From Hassallia byssoidea VB512170 (GTDB lineage Bacteria; Cyanobacteriota; Cyanobacteriia; Cyanobacteriales; Nostocaceae), in NCBI RefSeq assembly GCF_000817785.2, contig NZ_JTCM02000009.1, positions 65,166 through 129,165 on the forward strand: a stretch of 64,000 nucleotides of DNA, given 5' to 3'. The translations under genes and the position numbers were made by a program. Under the pieces are notes generated by a model, which ran no database searches, had not been told where the DNA came from, and was given only the letters and a program-made list of their open reading frames with translations. This document shows, piece after piece, positions 53,067 to 62,302 of the stretch. Every line of letters starts with the position of its first letter. The first letter of the stretch is position 1.

Positions 53067-53795
53067 CTAAATATGAATTCCACATTCTGTTTTTTCACTT
53101 CCCCGCCAGCGTCCGGCGCGTTCGTCTTCGCCTTCGCCTACTTTGCTGGTGATGGGTTCGTCACCGATACTGGGATAACCTTGGTCGTGTAGGGGGTTGT
53201 AAATAACGCCGTGTTCAGCAACGTAAGCCCAGCTATCTTTGCGTGTCCATGCAGCCAGGGGATTAACTTTCAGGCGTCCTTGGTTATCTAATTCAAATAC
53301 AGGCATATTAGCACGAGTTACGGCTTGGTCACGACGACGACCTGTAATCCAAGCAACTGTGTTCAGTTCGTCTAAACCACGTTGTAACGGTTCTATTTTT
53401 GTTACTTGGTGAAATTGCGTAATATCTTTATCCCAGAGTGCTTCGCCGTATTTAGCTGTAAAGGCTTCGCGGCTATCTACATCGGGAGTTTTGTAAGTTT
53501 TCAGATCGAGATTGTATAATTCTTTGGCTTTAGCAACTAGTTCCAGGGTTTCCGGAAAGTGATACAGCGTATCGAGAAATATTACTGGGACTGGATGCTT
53601 GAGTTCATTATAAAGAATATGAGTAATTACCAAGTCATCCACGTTAAAAGCGCTGGTTTGCACTAGTCCAGTTGGAATATTTTCTTGTGACCATGCCAAA
53701 ATATCTTTGGGATGCGCGGTTTCAAATTGCTTGTTTAGTTGCTCTAAGTCAAAGTTGTCAGTTTGAAAAGCAAATTCCCTAGAAGCGGTTGTCAT
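53067..53795 (-). CDS. cysH: Phosphoadenosine phosphosulfate (PAPS) reductase
   Basis: A 242-residue PAPS reductase. PP-loop-type segment GLVQTSAFNVDDLVITHILY, then IFLDTLYHFPETLELVAKAK, AWITGRRRDQAVTRANMPVF and the C-terminal KTECGIHI with the catalytic Cys 238. The extra CC...CxxC cluster cysteines of APS reductases are absent, so PAPS is the likely substrate. It reduces PAPS to sulfite with thioredoxin or glutaredoxin in assimilatory sulfate reduction. It stands alone. Confidence 0.95.
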   Translation of the reverse strand: MTTASREFAFQTDNFDLEQLNKQFETAHPKDILAWSQENIPTGLVQTSAFNVDDLVITHILYNELKHPVPVIFLDTLYHFPETLELVAKAKELYNLDLKTYKTPDVDSREAFTAKYGEALWDKDITQFHQVTKIEPLQRGLDELNTVAWITGRRRDQAVTRANMPVFELDNQGRLKVNPLAAWTRKDSWAYVAEHGVIYNPLHDQGYPSIGDEPITSKVGEGEDERAGRWRGSEKTECGIHI

Positions 53796-53914
53796 AATTT
53801 TTTTGTTGAATGATTTCTACCTTGCTTAAGATTTATTTTACATTATCAAGGCACGTTTCCCGGTAGGTAATAAGGTATTTACAAGATTCGGAAATTACTA
53901 CCGAGGGGGAGTGC

Positions 53915-54150
<236 letters not shown>

Positions 54151-54273
54151 GCAAACACTATTGCATTTACTAAGAAAGTTTACAGTATTTTAAGTTTTAC
54201 TCTGATTTGATTGATATATATACCTATACTGATATCTTTAGAAAATCCTTAGAAATAAAAAACTGTACTAATT

Positions 54274-54378
54274 ATGAACGATTCAAAATCTTCCAACCCA
54301 TTGAAAGAGTCTTTGTTGATGGGCGTTTTAGTTATGCTGACCAGTGCTAGTGTCATCACTATCATGAATATGTTCTAA
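54274..54378 (+). CDS. Small single-helix membrane peptide (34 aa), unknown
   Basis: MNDSKSSNPLKESLLMGVLV then MLTSASVITIMNMF. A polar 14-residue head is followed by one hydrophobic helix. A typical intrinsic terminator (54415-54445) lies 37 bases after the stop, which supports a real short transcript. There is no clear Shine-Dalgarno sequence. Size and design recall small photosynthetic-membrane subunits, but I do not recognise it. Confidence 0.5.
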   Translation: MNDSKSSNPLKESLLMGVLVMLTSASVITIMNMF

Positions 54379-54414
54379 GTTAAGGATTGTAAAGTTTGGG
54401 AAAAATAAGTTAAC

Positions 54415-54445
54415 AAAGCTCTGCTCTTTCATGAGTGGAGCTTTT
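54415..54445 (+). terminator. Intrinsic terminator after the 34-aa peptide gene
   Basis: AAAGCTC-TG-CTC, loop TTTCAT, GAG-TG-GAGCTTTT. The stem has a small internal loop and is followed by T residues. Confidence 0.7.
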
Positions 54446-54696
54446 ATATTTATTAACAATCTTAATTTTTTCGGGTGGATGAGACGCGATAAAAAACAAA
54501 TATATCTGTTAAGTCATCAGTAATACTGACGCTTAAGTTTTTAGGTTCATGTATTGCTATGTAACCAAGATGCATTCATACTTAAGTGTGGAAAGATAAA
54601 AAAGCGCGATGGCGCAAAGCGCCCGCCTTCGGCGATCGCACAAGCTGATTTAAGTAGTGCTAAACTCGGAACGCGCTAAGTTATAAAGATTGCGAT

Positions 54697-54877
54697 CGCG
54701 TAATTCAACGCAATCCTAATTTTGCCGAAGATCCATGAAAATAAAGGTAACGCTTTGTTAAGTTTAAAAAAGAAAGTCGAAGCAAAGCAAGCTTTTGAGC
54801 AAGCTGTAAGAATCTATTCGCAAAGACAGGATAAAACTAGTTTACAACGAGTGCAGCAAATCATCGCCAAAATTTAG
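54697..54877 (+). pseudogene. Remnant of a TPR protein C-terminus
   Basis: Frame 1 gives IQRNPNFAEDP, then stop at 54736. A +1 shift continues as NKGNALLSLKKKVEAKQAFE and QAVRIYSQRQDKTSLQRVQQ up to a stop at 54875. Together this resembles one TPR repeat and the end of a cyanobacterial TPR protein, with a frameshift. It lies in the 674-base stretch 54379-55052, which otherwise holds repeats. Confidence 0.55.
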
Positions 54878-54881
54878 CCTG

Positions 54882-54996
54882 ACTCGTTCCTATGCTCTGC
54901 ATGGGAAAGCATTTCAGGAGGGCTGCTGCCTCCCTCAATTATAGCATTGGCAGAGCCAATGAGAATGCATTCCCAGGCTGGAGCCTGGGAACGAGT
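54882..54996. repeat. 115-base element with ACTCGTTCC / GGAACGAGT terminal inverted repeats
   Basis: The ends are perfect 9-bp inverted repeats. Inside are GCTCTGCATGGGAAAGC, GGAGGGCTGCTGCCTCCC and TCCCAGGCTGGAGCCTGGGA palindromes. It looks like a miniature non-coding dispersed repeat. No transposase is present. Confidence 0.75.
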
Positions 54997-55052
54997 GTGC
55001 GAGTGATATAAAATAAATATTTGCCAATGTCAGCACAGCATCTTAAATAAAA

Positions 55053-55844
55053 ATGAAAACAGATGCAATTTTCTACGAATTATTTAAAGAATTTCCTGAC
55101 ATCTTCTTTGAACTAATTAATAAACCGCAAACCAACGCAAATATTTACGAGTTCACAACTCCAGAAATCAAACAACGCAGCTTTCGGTTAGATGGTGTAT
55201 TTTCAACTTTAGAAAACTTCTTTAACGAACCGATTTATTTTGTATAAGTTCGGTTTTACAAAGACGAAGAATTCTATGACAGACTTTTTACGGGAATCTT
55301 CCTTTACTTTAGTCAATACCAACCGGCTAACCCTGATTGGTACGCTATAGTTATATATGATAAACGCAGCAACGAAAGCGTATATCCACCGCGTTATCAC
55401 GCTTTAAGAGAAATCCATCTGCGATGCGTTTACCTAAATGAACTTGAGGAAGTTGCATCATCTTTAGGTTTAGGAATTTTGAAGTTAATTGTCGAAAGTC
55501 AGAATAACGCTATCGAATTTGCGAAACAATTAGTTAACAAAGCTAGGGAAGAATTAACAGATGTCATTGTTCAGGAGAAAGTTTTAGAATTTATAGAGAC
55601 TATTTTTGTTTACAAGTTTCCAAATTTAAGTCGGGAGGAGATAGAAGCAATGCTCAATTTAGATTTAATTAAGCACACGAGAGTTTATCAAGAAGCGAAG
55701 GAAGAAGGAAAGGAAGAAGGTAAACAAGAAATTGTGGTAGAAGTTGTTCCCAAGCTTTTACAACGCGGATTAAGTTTGCAGGAGATTGCAGAAATATTAG
55801 AGGTAGATGTGGAAACTGTCAGAAAAGCTGCACGACAAACTTAA
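55053..55844 (+). pseudogene. Rpn/DUF2887-type PD-(D/E)xK nuclease gene with nonsense codon
   Basis: One reading frame of 264 codons (stop included) is interrupted only by TAA at 55245. The first part reads MKTDAIFYELFKEFPDIFFE and SFRLDGVF (catalytic Asp). The part after the stop continues VRFYKDEEFYDRLFTGIFLY, DWYAIVIYDKRSNESVYPPR and ends EILEVDVETVRKAARQT. In this Rpn-like family the motif after PIYFV is normally ExQ, so the stop codon replaces the catalytic Glu and the next key Gln is Arg. A downstream restart could yield a C-terminal fragment. Rpn proteins are recombination-promoting nucleases, often called transposases. Confidence 0.85.
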
Positions 55845-55850
55845 TGTTTT

Positions 55851-56072
55851 TTGTCAAAACTCCATTTAAGTCGAAAGGAGATAGAAGCAATGCTAAATTT
55901 AAGCTTGATTAAGCACACCAAAGTTTATCAAGAAGCGAAGGAAGAAGGTAAACAAGAAATTGTGGTAGAAGTTGTTCCCAAGCTTTTGCAACGCGGATTA
56001 AGTTTGCAGGAAATTGCCGAAATATTAGAGGTAGATGTGGAAATTGTCAGAAAAGCTGCACGACAAACTTAA
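55851..56072 (+). pseudogene. Tandem duplicate of the Rpn-like gene's 3' end
   Basis: The 73 codons repeat the last 77 of the preceding gene almost exactly (LSRKEIEAMLNLSLIKHTKV, then EEGKQEIVVEVVPKLLQRGL), lacking 12 bases (one KEEG unit). The following TGTTTTTTGTCAAA is also duplicated. Only a TTG could start it, so it is probably not an independent gene. Confidence 0.8.
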
Positions 56073-56189
56073 TGTTTTTTGTCAAAGGTTAATCTTGCAA
56101 CAAGCATTTTACCCACCTGGGATTTAAATCCCAGGCTTATAGCATAAGTCCACGTTTCGTGGGTGTTAATGGGTCTATCAGGATTTATC

Positions 56190-56645
56190 TCAGCTTTTGT
56201 TGGGGCTACGATAGGGTCGTGGTTGATGAAAACCCTTCAGTGTGGTATCAACGATTAGGCAAACTTCGATATGCATACCATCAGGATCGAAAAATGATAG
56301 ATTAAGTACTGAACCAAGGTCGGCGATCGCACCATCACTCACACCCCGGTCTATGAGTTTGCGACGGATAATCTCAAATGCCGATTCTGTTGGGACATTC
56401 AAAGCTAAGTGGTCGATGTGTCCTCGTCCAAACATGTTTTTAGACCCAAAGCTATGGACATTATCAGGCATTTCTACTGCGTGAAGCACGCTCTGTGGTC
56501 CAGCCCGTAGAAGTGCGTGACGAAAGGCTGGGGTCGTCTCCTGGAAAATTACTGGCATCTCGAATACATCAGTATAGAAGTCGATAAAGCGGTCGATATC
56601 CGCTGTAATCACTGCAACGTGGTGGATACCTGATACAAGGTTCAT
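56190..56645 (-). CDS. VOC-family (glyoxalase/dioxygenase-like) protein
   Basis: A 151-residue protein with two beta-alpha-beta-beta-beta modules: GIHHVAVITADIDRFIDFYT (metal His 8) and GHIDHLALNVPTESAFEIIR, ending in SFFDPDGMHIEVCLI (metal Glu). The residues fit a metal-dependent VOC enzyme such as a glyoxalase, dioxygenase or resistance protein; the substrate is unknown. A strong AGGAG lies upstream of ATG 56645. Confidence 0.88.
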   Translation of the reverse strand: MNLVSGIHHVAVITADIDRFIDFYTDVFEMPVIFQETTPAFRHALLRAGPQSVLHAVEMPDNVHSFGSKNMFGRGHIDHLALNVPTESAFEIIRRKLIDRGVSDGAIADLGSVLNLSFFDPDGMHIEVCLIVDTTLKGFHQPRPYRSPNKS

Positions 56646-56931
56646 TGGGGTTACTCCTGTTGGACTATGGTTAGTAATAGAGAGCGATTACAATAAGAAG
56701 TGAAGGCATATCGCAATTAAGCATTCTAAGCATTACCGAATTGATGCGATGCCGAGAACGGTTCGCTATAATCACGGCATTTTTGAAAATATCTACATAA
56801 AATTAGATGTTGGACAAAGTATGTTATGCACTTACCCCTCTCCAAAACATCAAAGATAATAATACAAGTAATATGCTCTAAACAAATATGGGCAATACTA
56901 GGTTCTATTGCTAAATTTTGGTTTTAGTCAA

Positions 56932-57243
56932 ATGCGATTAATTTTATACAGTAAACCTGGTTGCCATTTATGCGAGGGGTTGCAGGAAAAGTTAGAACAA
57001 ATCGTAGAGACGCGAAATTTCGCGTCTCTACAACTTGAAATTCGCGATATTATGACTCGTGATGAGTGGTTTGCTGCATATCAGTATGAGGTGCCGGTGC
57101 TTTTTGTAACGTTCGCCTCTGGCGTTGCCGAAGGCTACCGCAGAGACGCAGAGTCAGCAGAGGGAAGAGAGGAGATGATACCTCGTCCTTCGCCGCGTGC
57201 AACGGTGTCACAATTGGAGAAAATGCTCCGGAAGTATTTATAG
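56932..57243 (+). CDS. Glutaredoxin/DUF836-like protein with two repeat insertions
   Basis: A 103-residue thioredoxin-fold protein. It begins MRLILYSKPGCHLCEGLQEK with the active CHLC, later EVPVLF (cis-Pro loop). Two in-frame inserts break the family pattern. VETRNFASLQL comes from the palindrome at 57004-57031. ASGVAEGYRRDAESAEGREE comes from a repeat at about 57115-57173. Without them it would be about 80 residues, the normal size. Whether the protein still folds is uncertain. It precedes murE by 66 bases. ATG 56932 is the start; the TTG at 56908 is unlikely. Confidence 0.78.
   Translation: MRLILYSKPGCHLCEGLQEKLEQIVETRNFASLQLEIRDIMTRDEWFAAYQYEVPVLFVTFASGVAEGYRRDAESAEGREEMIPRPSPRATVSQLEKMLRKYL
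57004..57031. repeat. GTAGAGACG palindromic repeat inside glutaredoxin gene (copy 6)
   Basis: GTAGAGACGCGAAA followed by TTTCGCGTCTCTAC: a perfect 28-base palindrome read through in frame. Confidence 0.92.
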
Positions 57244-57309
57244 GTGTTTGTATAAACTGAAAAATAGTGCAAAATAAGCGCAATGTTAGCGGGTGACGAG
57301 GTTCGCAAG

Positions 57310-58803
57310 ATGAAACTGCGTGAATTATTAGCGGGTGTAGAGGGAATTGGACAATTACCTGAACATTCAGCGATGGATGCTCTTGTGAAAGGTTTGAAGA
57401 CGAATTCTCATGCTTGTGGTGTGGGAGATTTGTTTATCGGTATGCCGGGAACGCGAGTTGATGGTGGGGAGTTTTGGCAAAGTGCGATCGCATCCGGTGC
57501 AATTGCTGCTATTATCTCACCTCAGGCGGCTGAAAAAAATCCTCCCACAAGTGAGTGTGCGATCGCTGCAAAGGATATGACTAAGGCTTGTGCCCAAATT
57601 GCGGCAGCTTTTTACAATTATCCCGGACAAAAACTCAAGCTGGTGGGGATGACGGGTACGAATGGCAAAACTACTACTACCCATTTGATTGAATATTTGC
57701 TGCACAAGGCAAATAAAAATACGGCTTTGATGGGAACTCTCTATACTCGTTGGGCAGGTTTTGAGCAAACTGCTGTCCACACTACGCCGTTTGCGGTCGA
57801 GTTGCAGCAGCAGCTGGCGGAAGCTTTAAATGCTGGCAATGAGTTCGCAGTGATGGAAGTTAGTTCTCACGCTTTGGCGCAGGGTAGGGTGATGGGTTGT
57901 CAGTTTGAGGTGGCGGTGTTTAGCAATCTCACTCAAGACCATCTTGACTATCACACTGATATGGAGGATTATTTTGCGGCGAAGGCACTACTTTTCAATT
58001 CTGATTATCTCACAGGAAGGGCGATAATTAACAGCGATGATGTTTATGGAAAGCGATTAATTACGTCTTTGAATTCAGATAAGGTTTGGAGTTACAGCGT
58101 TAACGATTCTACGGCTGATTTGTGGATGAGTGATTTAAATTACGAACCTAATGGTGTAAGTGGTACAATGCATACACCTAAGGGGAAAGTTGCTTTTCGA
58201 TCGCCTTTAGTCGGTCAATATAATTTAGAAAATCTCCTAGCGGCGGTAGGTGCAGTTTTACACTTAGGTGTGGATTTGCAGTTAATTGCTTCTGTGATAC
58301 CGGAGTTTCCGGGAGTTCCCGGACGGATGGAACGAGTGCAAATTACTTCTGAGCAAGAAATTAGCGTGATTGTCGATTATGCTCATACTCCCGATAGTTT
58401 GGAAAATTTGCTGAAAGCCGCACGTCCGTTTATTCCTGGGAAGATGATTTGCGTGTTTGGCTGTGGAGGCGATCGCGATCGCACTAAACGTCCGAAAATG
58501 GGTAAAATCGCCGCTGAATTAGCTGATGTAGCGGTTGTGACATCAGATAATCCCCGGACGGAAGACCCAGAACGAATTTTAGCAGATGTTTTGGCGGGAA
58601 TTCCTGATACAATTAATCCGACAGTTATATGCGATCGCGCTACTGCCATTCGTACTGCAATTTTACAAGCTCAACCCGGAGACGGCGTATTACTTGCCGG
58701 TAAAGGTCACGAAGATTATCAAATTCTCGGCACCGAAAAAATCCACTTTGACGACCGAGAACACGCTAAGGACGCTTTAGAAGAAAGAATGGGTAATCGG
58801 TAA
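57310..58803 (+). CDS. murE: UDP-MurNAc-tripeptide synthetase MurE
   Basis: A 497-residue Mur ligase. ATP loop VGMTGTNGKTTTTHLIEYLL (about 117), AVMEVSSHALAQGRV, NLTQDHLDYHTDMEDYFAAK with the lysine that is usually carbamylated, VDYAHTPDSLENLL, and the DNPRTEDPERI box that recognises meso-diaminopimelate. It adds meso-DAP to UDP-MurNAc-Ala-Glu in peptidoglycan synthesis. ATG 57310 (MKLRELLAGV, GAGG upstream) is the usual start; the frame has an ATG nine codons earlier. Confidence 0.96.
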   Translation: MKLRELLAGVEGIGQLPEHSAMDALVKGLKTNSHACGVGDLFIGMPGTRVDGGEFWQSAIASGAIAAIISPQAAEKNPPTSECAIAAKDMTKACAQIAAAFYNYPGQKLKLVGMTGTNGKTTTTHLIEYLLHKANKNTALMGTLYTRWAGFEQTAVHTTPFAVELQQQLAEALNAGNEFAVMEVSSHALAQGRVMGCQFEVAVFSNLTQDHLDYHTDMEDYFAAKALLFNSDYLTGRAIINSDDVYGKRLITSLNSDKVWSYSVNDSTADLWMSDLNYEPNGVSGTMHTPKGKVAFRSPLVGQYNLENLLAAVGAVLHLGVDLQLIASVIPEFPGVPGRMERVQITSEQEISVIVDYAHTPDSLENLLKAARPFIPGKMICVFGCGGDRDRTKRPKMGKIAAELADVAVVTSDNPRTEDPERILADVLAGIPDTINPTVICDRATAIRTAILQAQPGDGVLLAGKGHEDYQILGTEKIHFDDREHAKDALEERMGNR

Positions 58804-58886
58804 TAGCTAATGGCTAATGGCTAATCGGAAAAACAAGCAATTAGCTATTAGCTATCAACCTTGATGGTTCATGTCGTGAATTGTTC

Positions 58887-58934
58887 GTAGTGAGCGCTGA
58901 AGCGCTCAAATTTGAGCGCTTCAGCGCTCACTAC
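58887..58934. repeat. GTAGTGAGCGCT palindromic repeat (copy 2)
   Basis: GTAGTGAGCGCTGAAGCGCT and its reverse complement, 48 bases with AAATTT at the centre. It lies between murE and the isomerase gene. Confidence 0.92.
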
Positions 58935-58972
58935 AGAATTATAATTTACAAACCTTTCAGTTATATCTACCC

Positions 58973-60019
58973 GTGAACGTTCCCACCAGCTTTTCTACCC
59001 AAAGTCGCAAGGCAGACCACATCCGCATCTGTCTAGAGGAAGATGTTCAATGTCAGCAAATTACTAATGGACTCGAACGCTATCGCTTTATTCATTGTTG
59101 TTTACCGGAATTAGACCGAAATGACATTGACATTAGCACAACGTTTTTAGGAAAAACTCTCTTAGCACCTTTGTTAATTTCTTCCATGACTGGTGGTACC
59201 GAACAAGCGGGAATCATTAACCGTCGTTTGGCAGAAGTCGCACAACACTATAAAATAGCAATGGGTGTCGGTTCTCAGCGTGTGGCAGTAGAAAAACCCT
59301 CGGTTGCTGATACGTTTGCGCTACGAAAGTACGCACCAGACGTTTTGCTACTTGCAAATTTGGGCGCTGTGCAATTTAATTATAAATACGGTTTAGATGA
59401 ATGTCTGCGCGTAGTCGATATTCTCGAAGCCGATGCTTTGATTTTACACCTAAACCCTTTGCAAGAATGCATCCAAGCGCGAGGCGATACAAATTTTCGC
59501 GGTTTGCTTGACAAAATCGCCGAATTATGTAGTAAAATACCCGTGCCTGTAATTGTCAAGGAAGTAGGTAATGGCATTTCTGCAAAAATGGCAGAGAAAT
59601 TGATTGCCGCTGGTGTGACAGCGATTGATGTAGCCGGTGCGGGTGGTACGTCTTGGGCGAAGGTGGAAAGCGAAAGAGCAGAAAATGCTTTACAAAGACG
59701 TTTAGGACAAACCTTTGCTGATTGGGGTTTACCGACAGCAGAATGTATTACAAGTATTCGGGCTGTTGCGCCAGAAGTGCCATTGATAGCTTCTGGGGGA
59801 TTGCGTCATGGACTGGATGCAGCAAAAGCGATCGCTCTCAAAGCAGATATCGCAGGTTTGGCAATGCCATTCTTGCAAGCAGCAGCGGTGGGAGAAGCAG
59901 CATTGTGCGATTTGGCTGATGTCTTAATTGCCGAAATCACTACAGTCCTATTCTGCACTGGCAATGCTACCTTATATCAGTTGCAAAATTCTGGAAGCTT
60001 ACAAAAAATAGAAACCTAA
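58973..60019 (+). CDS. fni: Type 2 isopentenyl-diphosphate isomerase
   Basis: A 348-residue FMN- and NAD(P)H-dependent IPP isomerase. It starts from GTG. Motifs: [100 protein letters not shown] and [18 protein letters not shown]. It interconverts IPP and DMAPP in the non-mevalonate isoprenoid pathway, as is normal in cyanobacteria. Confidence 0.95.
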   Translation: MNVPTSFSTQSRKADHIRICLEEDVQCQQITNGLERYRFIHCCLPELDRNDIDISTTFLGKTLLAPLLISSMTGGTEQAGIINRRLAEVAQHYKIAMGVGSQRVAVEKPSVADTFALRKYAPDVLLLANLGAVQFNYKYGLDECLRVVDILEADALILHLNPLQECIQARGDTNFRGLLDKIAELCSKIPVPVIVKEVGNGISAKMAEKLIAAGVTAIDVAGAGGTSWAKVESERAENALQRRLGQTFADWGLPTAECITSIRAVAPEVPLIASGGLRHGLDAAKAIALKADIAGLAMPFLQAAAVGEAALCDLADVLIAEITTVLFCTGNATLYQLQNSGSLQKIET

Positions 60020-60262
60020 CCCCCTACCCCCTTCCCTTGTAGGGAAGGGGGAGAAGATGCCTTGCATCTAAACGAGGATTATGTGCCCCTCTCCTTGTAG
60101 GAGAGGGGTTGGGGAGAGGTTCATCCTCTTCTTGGGAAGGGGGAGAAGTTGATCAAACTCACGTTACTAATTGTGTGCTGTTCTTCTTTCTCTCCTCGTA
60201 GGAGAGGGGTTGGGGAGAGGTTCATCCTCTTCTTGGGAAGGTAAAGAGGTTCATCGAACTTC
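60020..60262. repeat. GGAGAGGGGTTGGGGAGAGG direct repeats
   Basis: Two copies of a roughly 50-base unit (GTAGGAGAGGGGTTGGGGAG, then AGGTTCATCCTCTTCTTGGG) at about 60097 and 60199, plus CCCCTTCCCTTGTAGGGAAG palindromes. No gene is supported in the 373-base gap before sppA. Confidence 0.85.
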
Positions 60263-60392
60263 ACGTTAATATAAGTTGCAGCAGCTTTAAGCCGTTTAAA
60301 TGTTAGGTTTGAGATATTCGGTGGAATTATAAGCAAACAAGTCAATCGTCCAAAGTTTTTGACAATTGACTATTAACTAATAACTAAAAAAA

Positions 60393-62228
60393 ATGCGTAA
60401 TTTTCTCAAACAAACTTTTGCTAGCTTAATTGGCAGCTTACTGGGACTGATTATTTTCTGCGGTGTCGGCACCAGCACTTTGTTCTTTCTGTTGCTGATA
60501 GCTGCTACCTCCAAAGACACTGGACCTATAGTCAAGGATAAGTCAGTGTTGGTTTTTGACTTGGCAACGAAAATCACTGACAGCGAACCAAGTTCTAACG
60601 AACTTTTTCAGCAAGCACTCTCAGGTGAAAATGAGAATAGAATGTCACTCCGCAGGGTGATCGATACTTTAGAAAAAGCGCGTCGTGATAAACGAATTGT
60701 CGCTATGTATTTAGATGCTACTCATACCGGAGCCGGTAGTGGTGTTGGGGGTTTCGCGACTCTTAAAGAAGTCCGTCAGGAGTTGGAGAAGTTTCGCGCT
60801 TCTGGAAAAAAGATTATAGCATACGGTATGGAATTGGGGGAACGGGAATATTACTTAAGTTCGGTTGCCGATACGGTTGTCGTCAATCCCCTAGGGGCGA
60901 TGGAAGTTAACGGTTTGAGTACACAAACGATGTTTTTATCGGGAGCATTGCAAAAGTATGGTATAGGTGTTCAAGTTGTGCGCGTTGGTAAATTTAAAGG
61001 CGCGGTGGAACCGTATATACTGCCAAAGTTGAGTCCGGAGAACCGCCAACAAACTCAAAAATTGTTGGATGATGTTTGGTCAGAATGGCGTACAGCGGTG
61101 GGTAAAAGTCGCAAACTTACTCCGCAAAAATTGCAGGCGATCGCCGACAATCAAGCTGTCTTAATGGCTGATGAAGCCAAGTCTAGCGGTTTGGTAGATC
61201 GGGTAGATTATTTTGATGAAGTAGTTAGCGATTTGAAAAAGTTAACTGATAGCGATAAGGAAGATAGAACATTCCGTCAAATCGACTTAGCAGAATACGC
61301 TGGAGTTTCTGGCAAGCAATTTGGTATAGAACGCGACTCTATAAATAAAATTGCTGTGGTTTATGCGGAAGGCGAAATTGTCGATGGTCAAGGTAGCGAT
61401 GGTGAAGTTGGAGGCGATCGCTTTGCCAAAACCTTCCGCAAACTAAGACAAGATAAAAATGTCAAAGCCGTTGTCCTGCGGATCAACAGTCCCGGTGGTA
61501 GCGCTACTGCCGCAGAAGTGATGCAGCGAGAAGTACGACTAACTCGCAAAATCAAACCAGTAGTTGTTTCAATGGGTGATGTCGCTGCTTCTGGTGGTTA
61601 CTGGATAGCCAGCGATTCCAACCGCATTTTTGCCGAACCAAACACCATCACAGGTTCAATCGGCGTGTTTGGCTTGCTGCTAAATGGGCAAAAACTGGCG
61701 AATAATAACGGCATCACCTGGGATTCAGTCAAAACCGGACGCTATGCTGATAGTCAAACCGTCTCTCGTCCCAAATCTCCCGAAGAGTTAGCTGTTTATC
61801 AGCGCAGTGTTAACCGCATTTATAATCTATTTCTCAACAAAGTTTCTCAAGGTCGCAAACTTCCACAACAAAAGGTAGCAGAAATCGCTCAAGGACGAGT
61901 TTGGTCTGGGGTAGCGGCAAAGCAAATCGGCTTAGTTGATGAAATTGGCGGCATCGATGCTGCTATAGATTATGCGGCTAAAAGCGCGAATTTAGCAAAC
62001 GATTGGGAATTACAAGAGCATCCCAGACGCAGCACCTTTGAAGAACGCTTTTTTTCTGGGGTAACTCAACAAGCGCGGACTATTTTGGGAATTGAGACAA
62101 TAACTAAATCACCCGATTTACTAACCGCTGAATTCCAAAAACTACAAAAGGAATTAGCGATTATGCAAAAAATGAACGATCCCCTCGGCGTTTATGCTCG
62201 TTTGCCCTTTAACTTTACGATTAGGTAA
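60393..62228 (+). CDS. sppA: Signal peptide peptidase SppA, 67-kDa type
   Basis: A 611-residue protein of the long (two-domain) SppA type. The N-terminal membrane helix is residues about 15-40. The catalytic Lys 202 is in VGKFKGAVEPY (first domain) and the nucleophile Ser 400 is in MGDVAASGGYWIASDSNRIF (second domain). Other family blocks are VLRINSPGGSATAAEVMQRE and GRVWSGVAAKQIGLVDEIGG. It degrades leftover signal peptides in the membrane; in cyanobacteria SppA has also been linked to light-acclimation proteolysis. Confidence 0.95.
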   Translation: MRNFLKQTFASLIGSLLGLIIFCGVGTSTLFFLLLIAATSKDTGPIVKDKSVLVFDLATKITDSEPSSNELFQQALSGENENRMSLRRVIDTLEKARRDKRIVAMYLDATHTGAGSGVGGFATLKEVRQELEKFRASGKKIIAYGMELGEREYYLSSVADTVVVNPLGAMEVNGLSTQTMFLSGALQKYGIGVQVVRVGKFKGAVEPYILPKLSPENRQQTQKLLDDVWSEWRTAVGKSRKLTPQKLQAIADNQAVLMADEAKSSGLVDRVDYFDEVVSDLKKLTDSDKEDRTFRQIDLAEYAGVSGKQFGIERDSINKIAVVYAEGEIVDGQGSDGEVGGDRFAKTFRKLRQDKNVKAVVLRINSPGGSATAAEVMQREVRLTRKIKPVVVSMGDVAASGGYWIASDSNRIFAEPNTITGSIGVFGLLLNGQKLANNNGITWDSVKTGRYADSQTVSRPKSPEELAVYQRSVNRIYNLFLNKVSQGRKLPQQKVAEIAQGRVWSGVAAKQIGLVDEIGGIDAAIDYAAKSANLANDWELQEHPRRSTFEERFFSGVTQQARTILGIETITKSPDLLTAEFQKLQKELAIMQKMNDPLGVYARLPFNFTIR

Positions 62229-62235
62229 TAAACCG

Positions 62236-62298
62236 TAGTGAGGGCTGAAGCCCTCATTAAAGCCATTAAAGCCATTAAAGCACTAAAGTGCTTACTAC
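62236..62298. repeat. GTAGTGAG..CTTACTAC repeat (copy 3) with ATTAAAGCC units
   Basis: GTAGTGAGGGCTGAAGCCCT, three ATTAAAGCC units, then GCACTAAAGTGCTTACTAC. It lies between convergent sppA and the PAS-Crp gene and may end both transcripts. Confidence 0.82.
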
Positions 62299-62302
62299 AG
62301 TT

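Noticed and set aside
54882..54996. Insertion sequence
   Set aside because: It has 9-bp inverted ends but no transposase and is only 115 bases, so I list it as a miniature repeat, not an IS.
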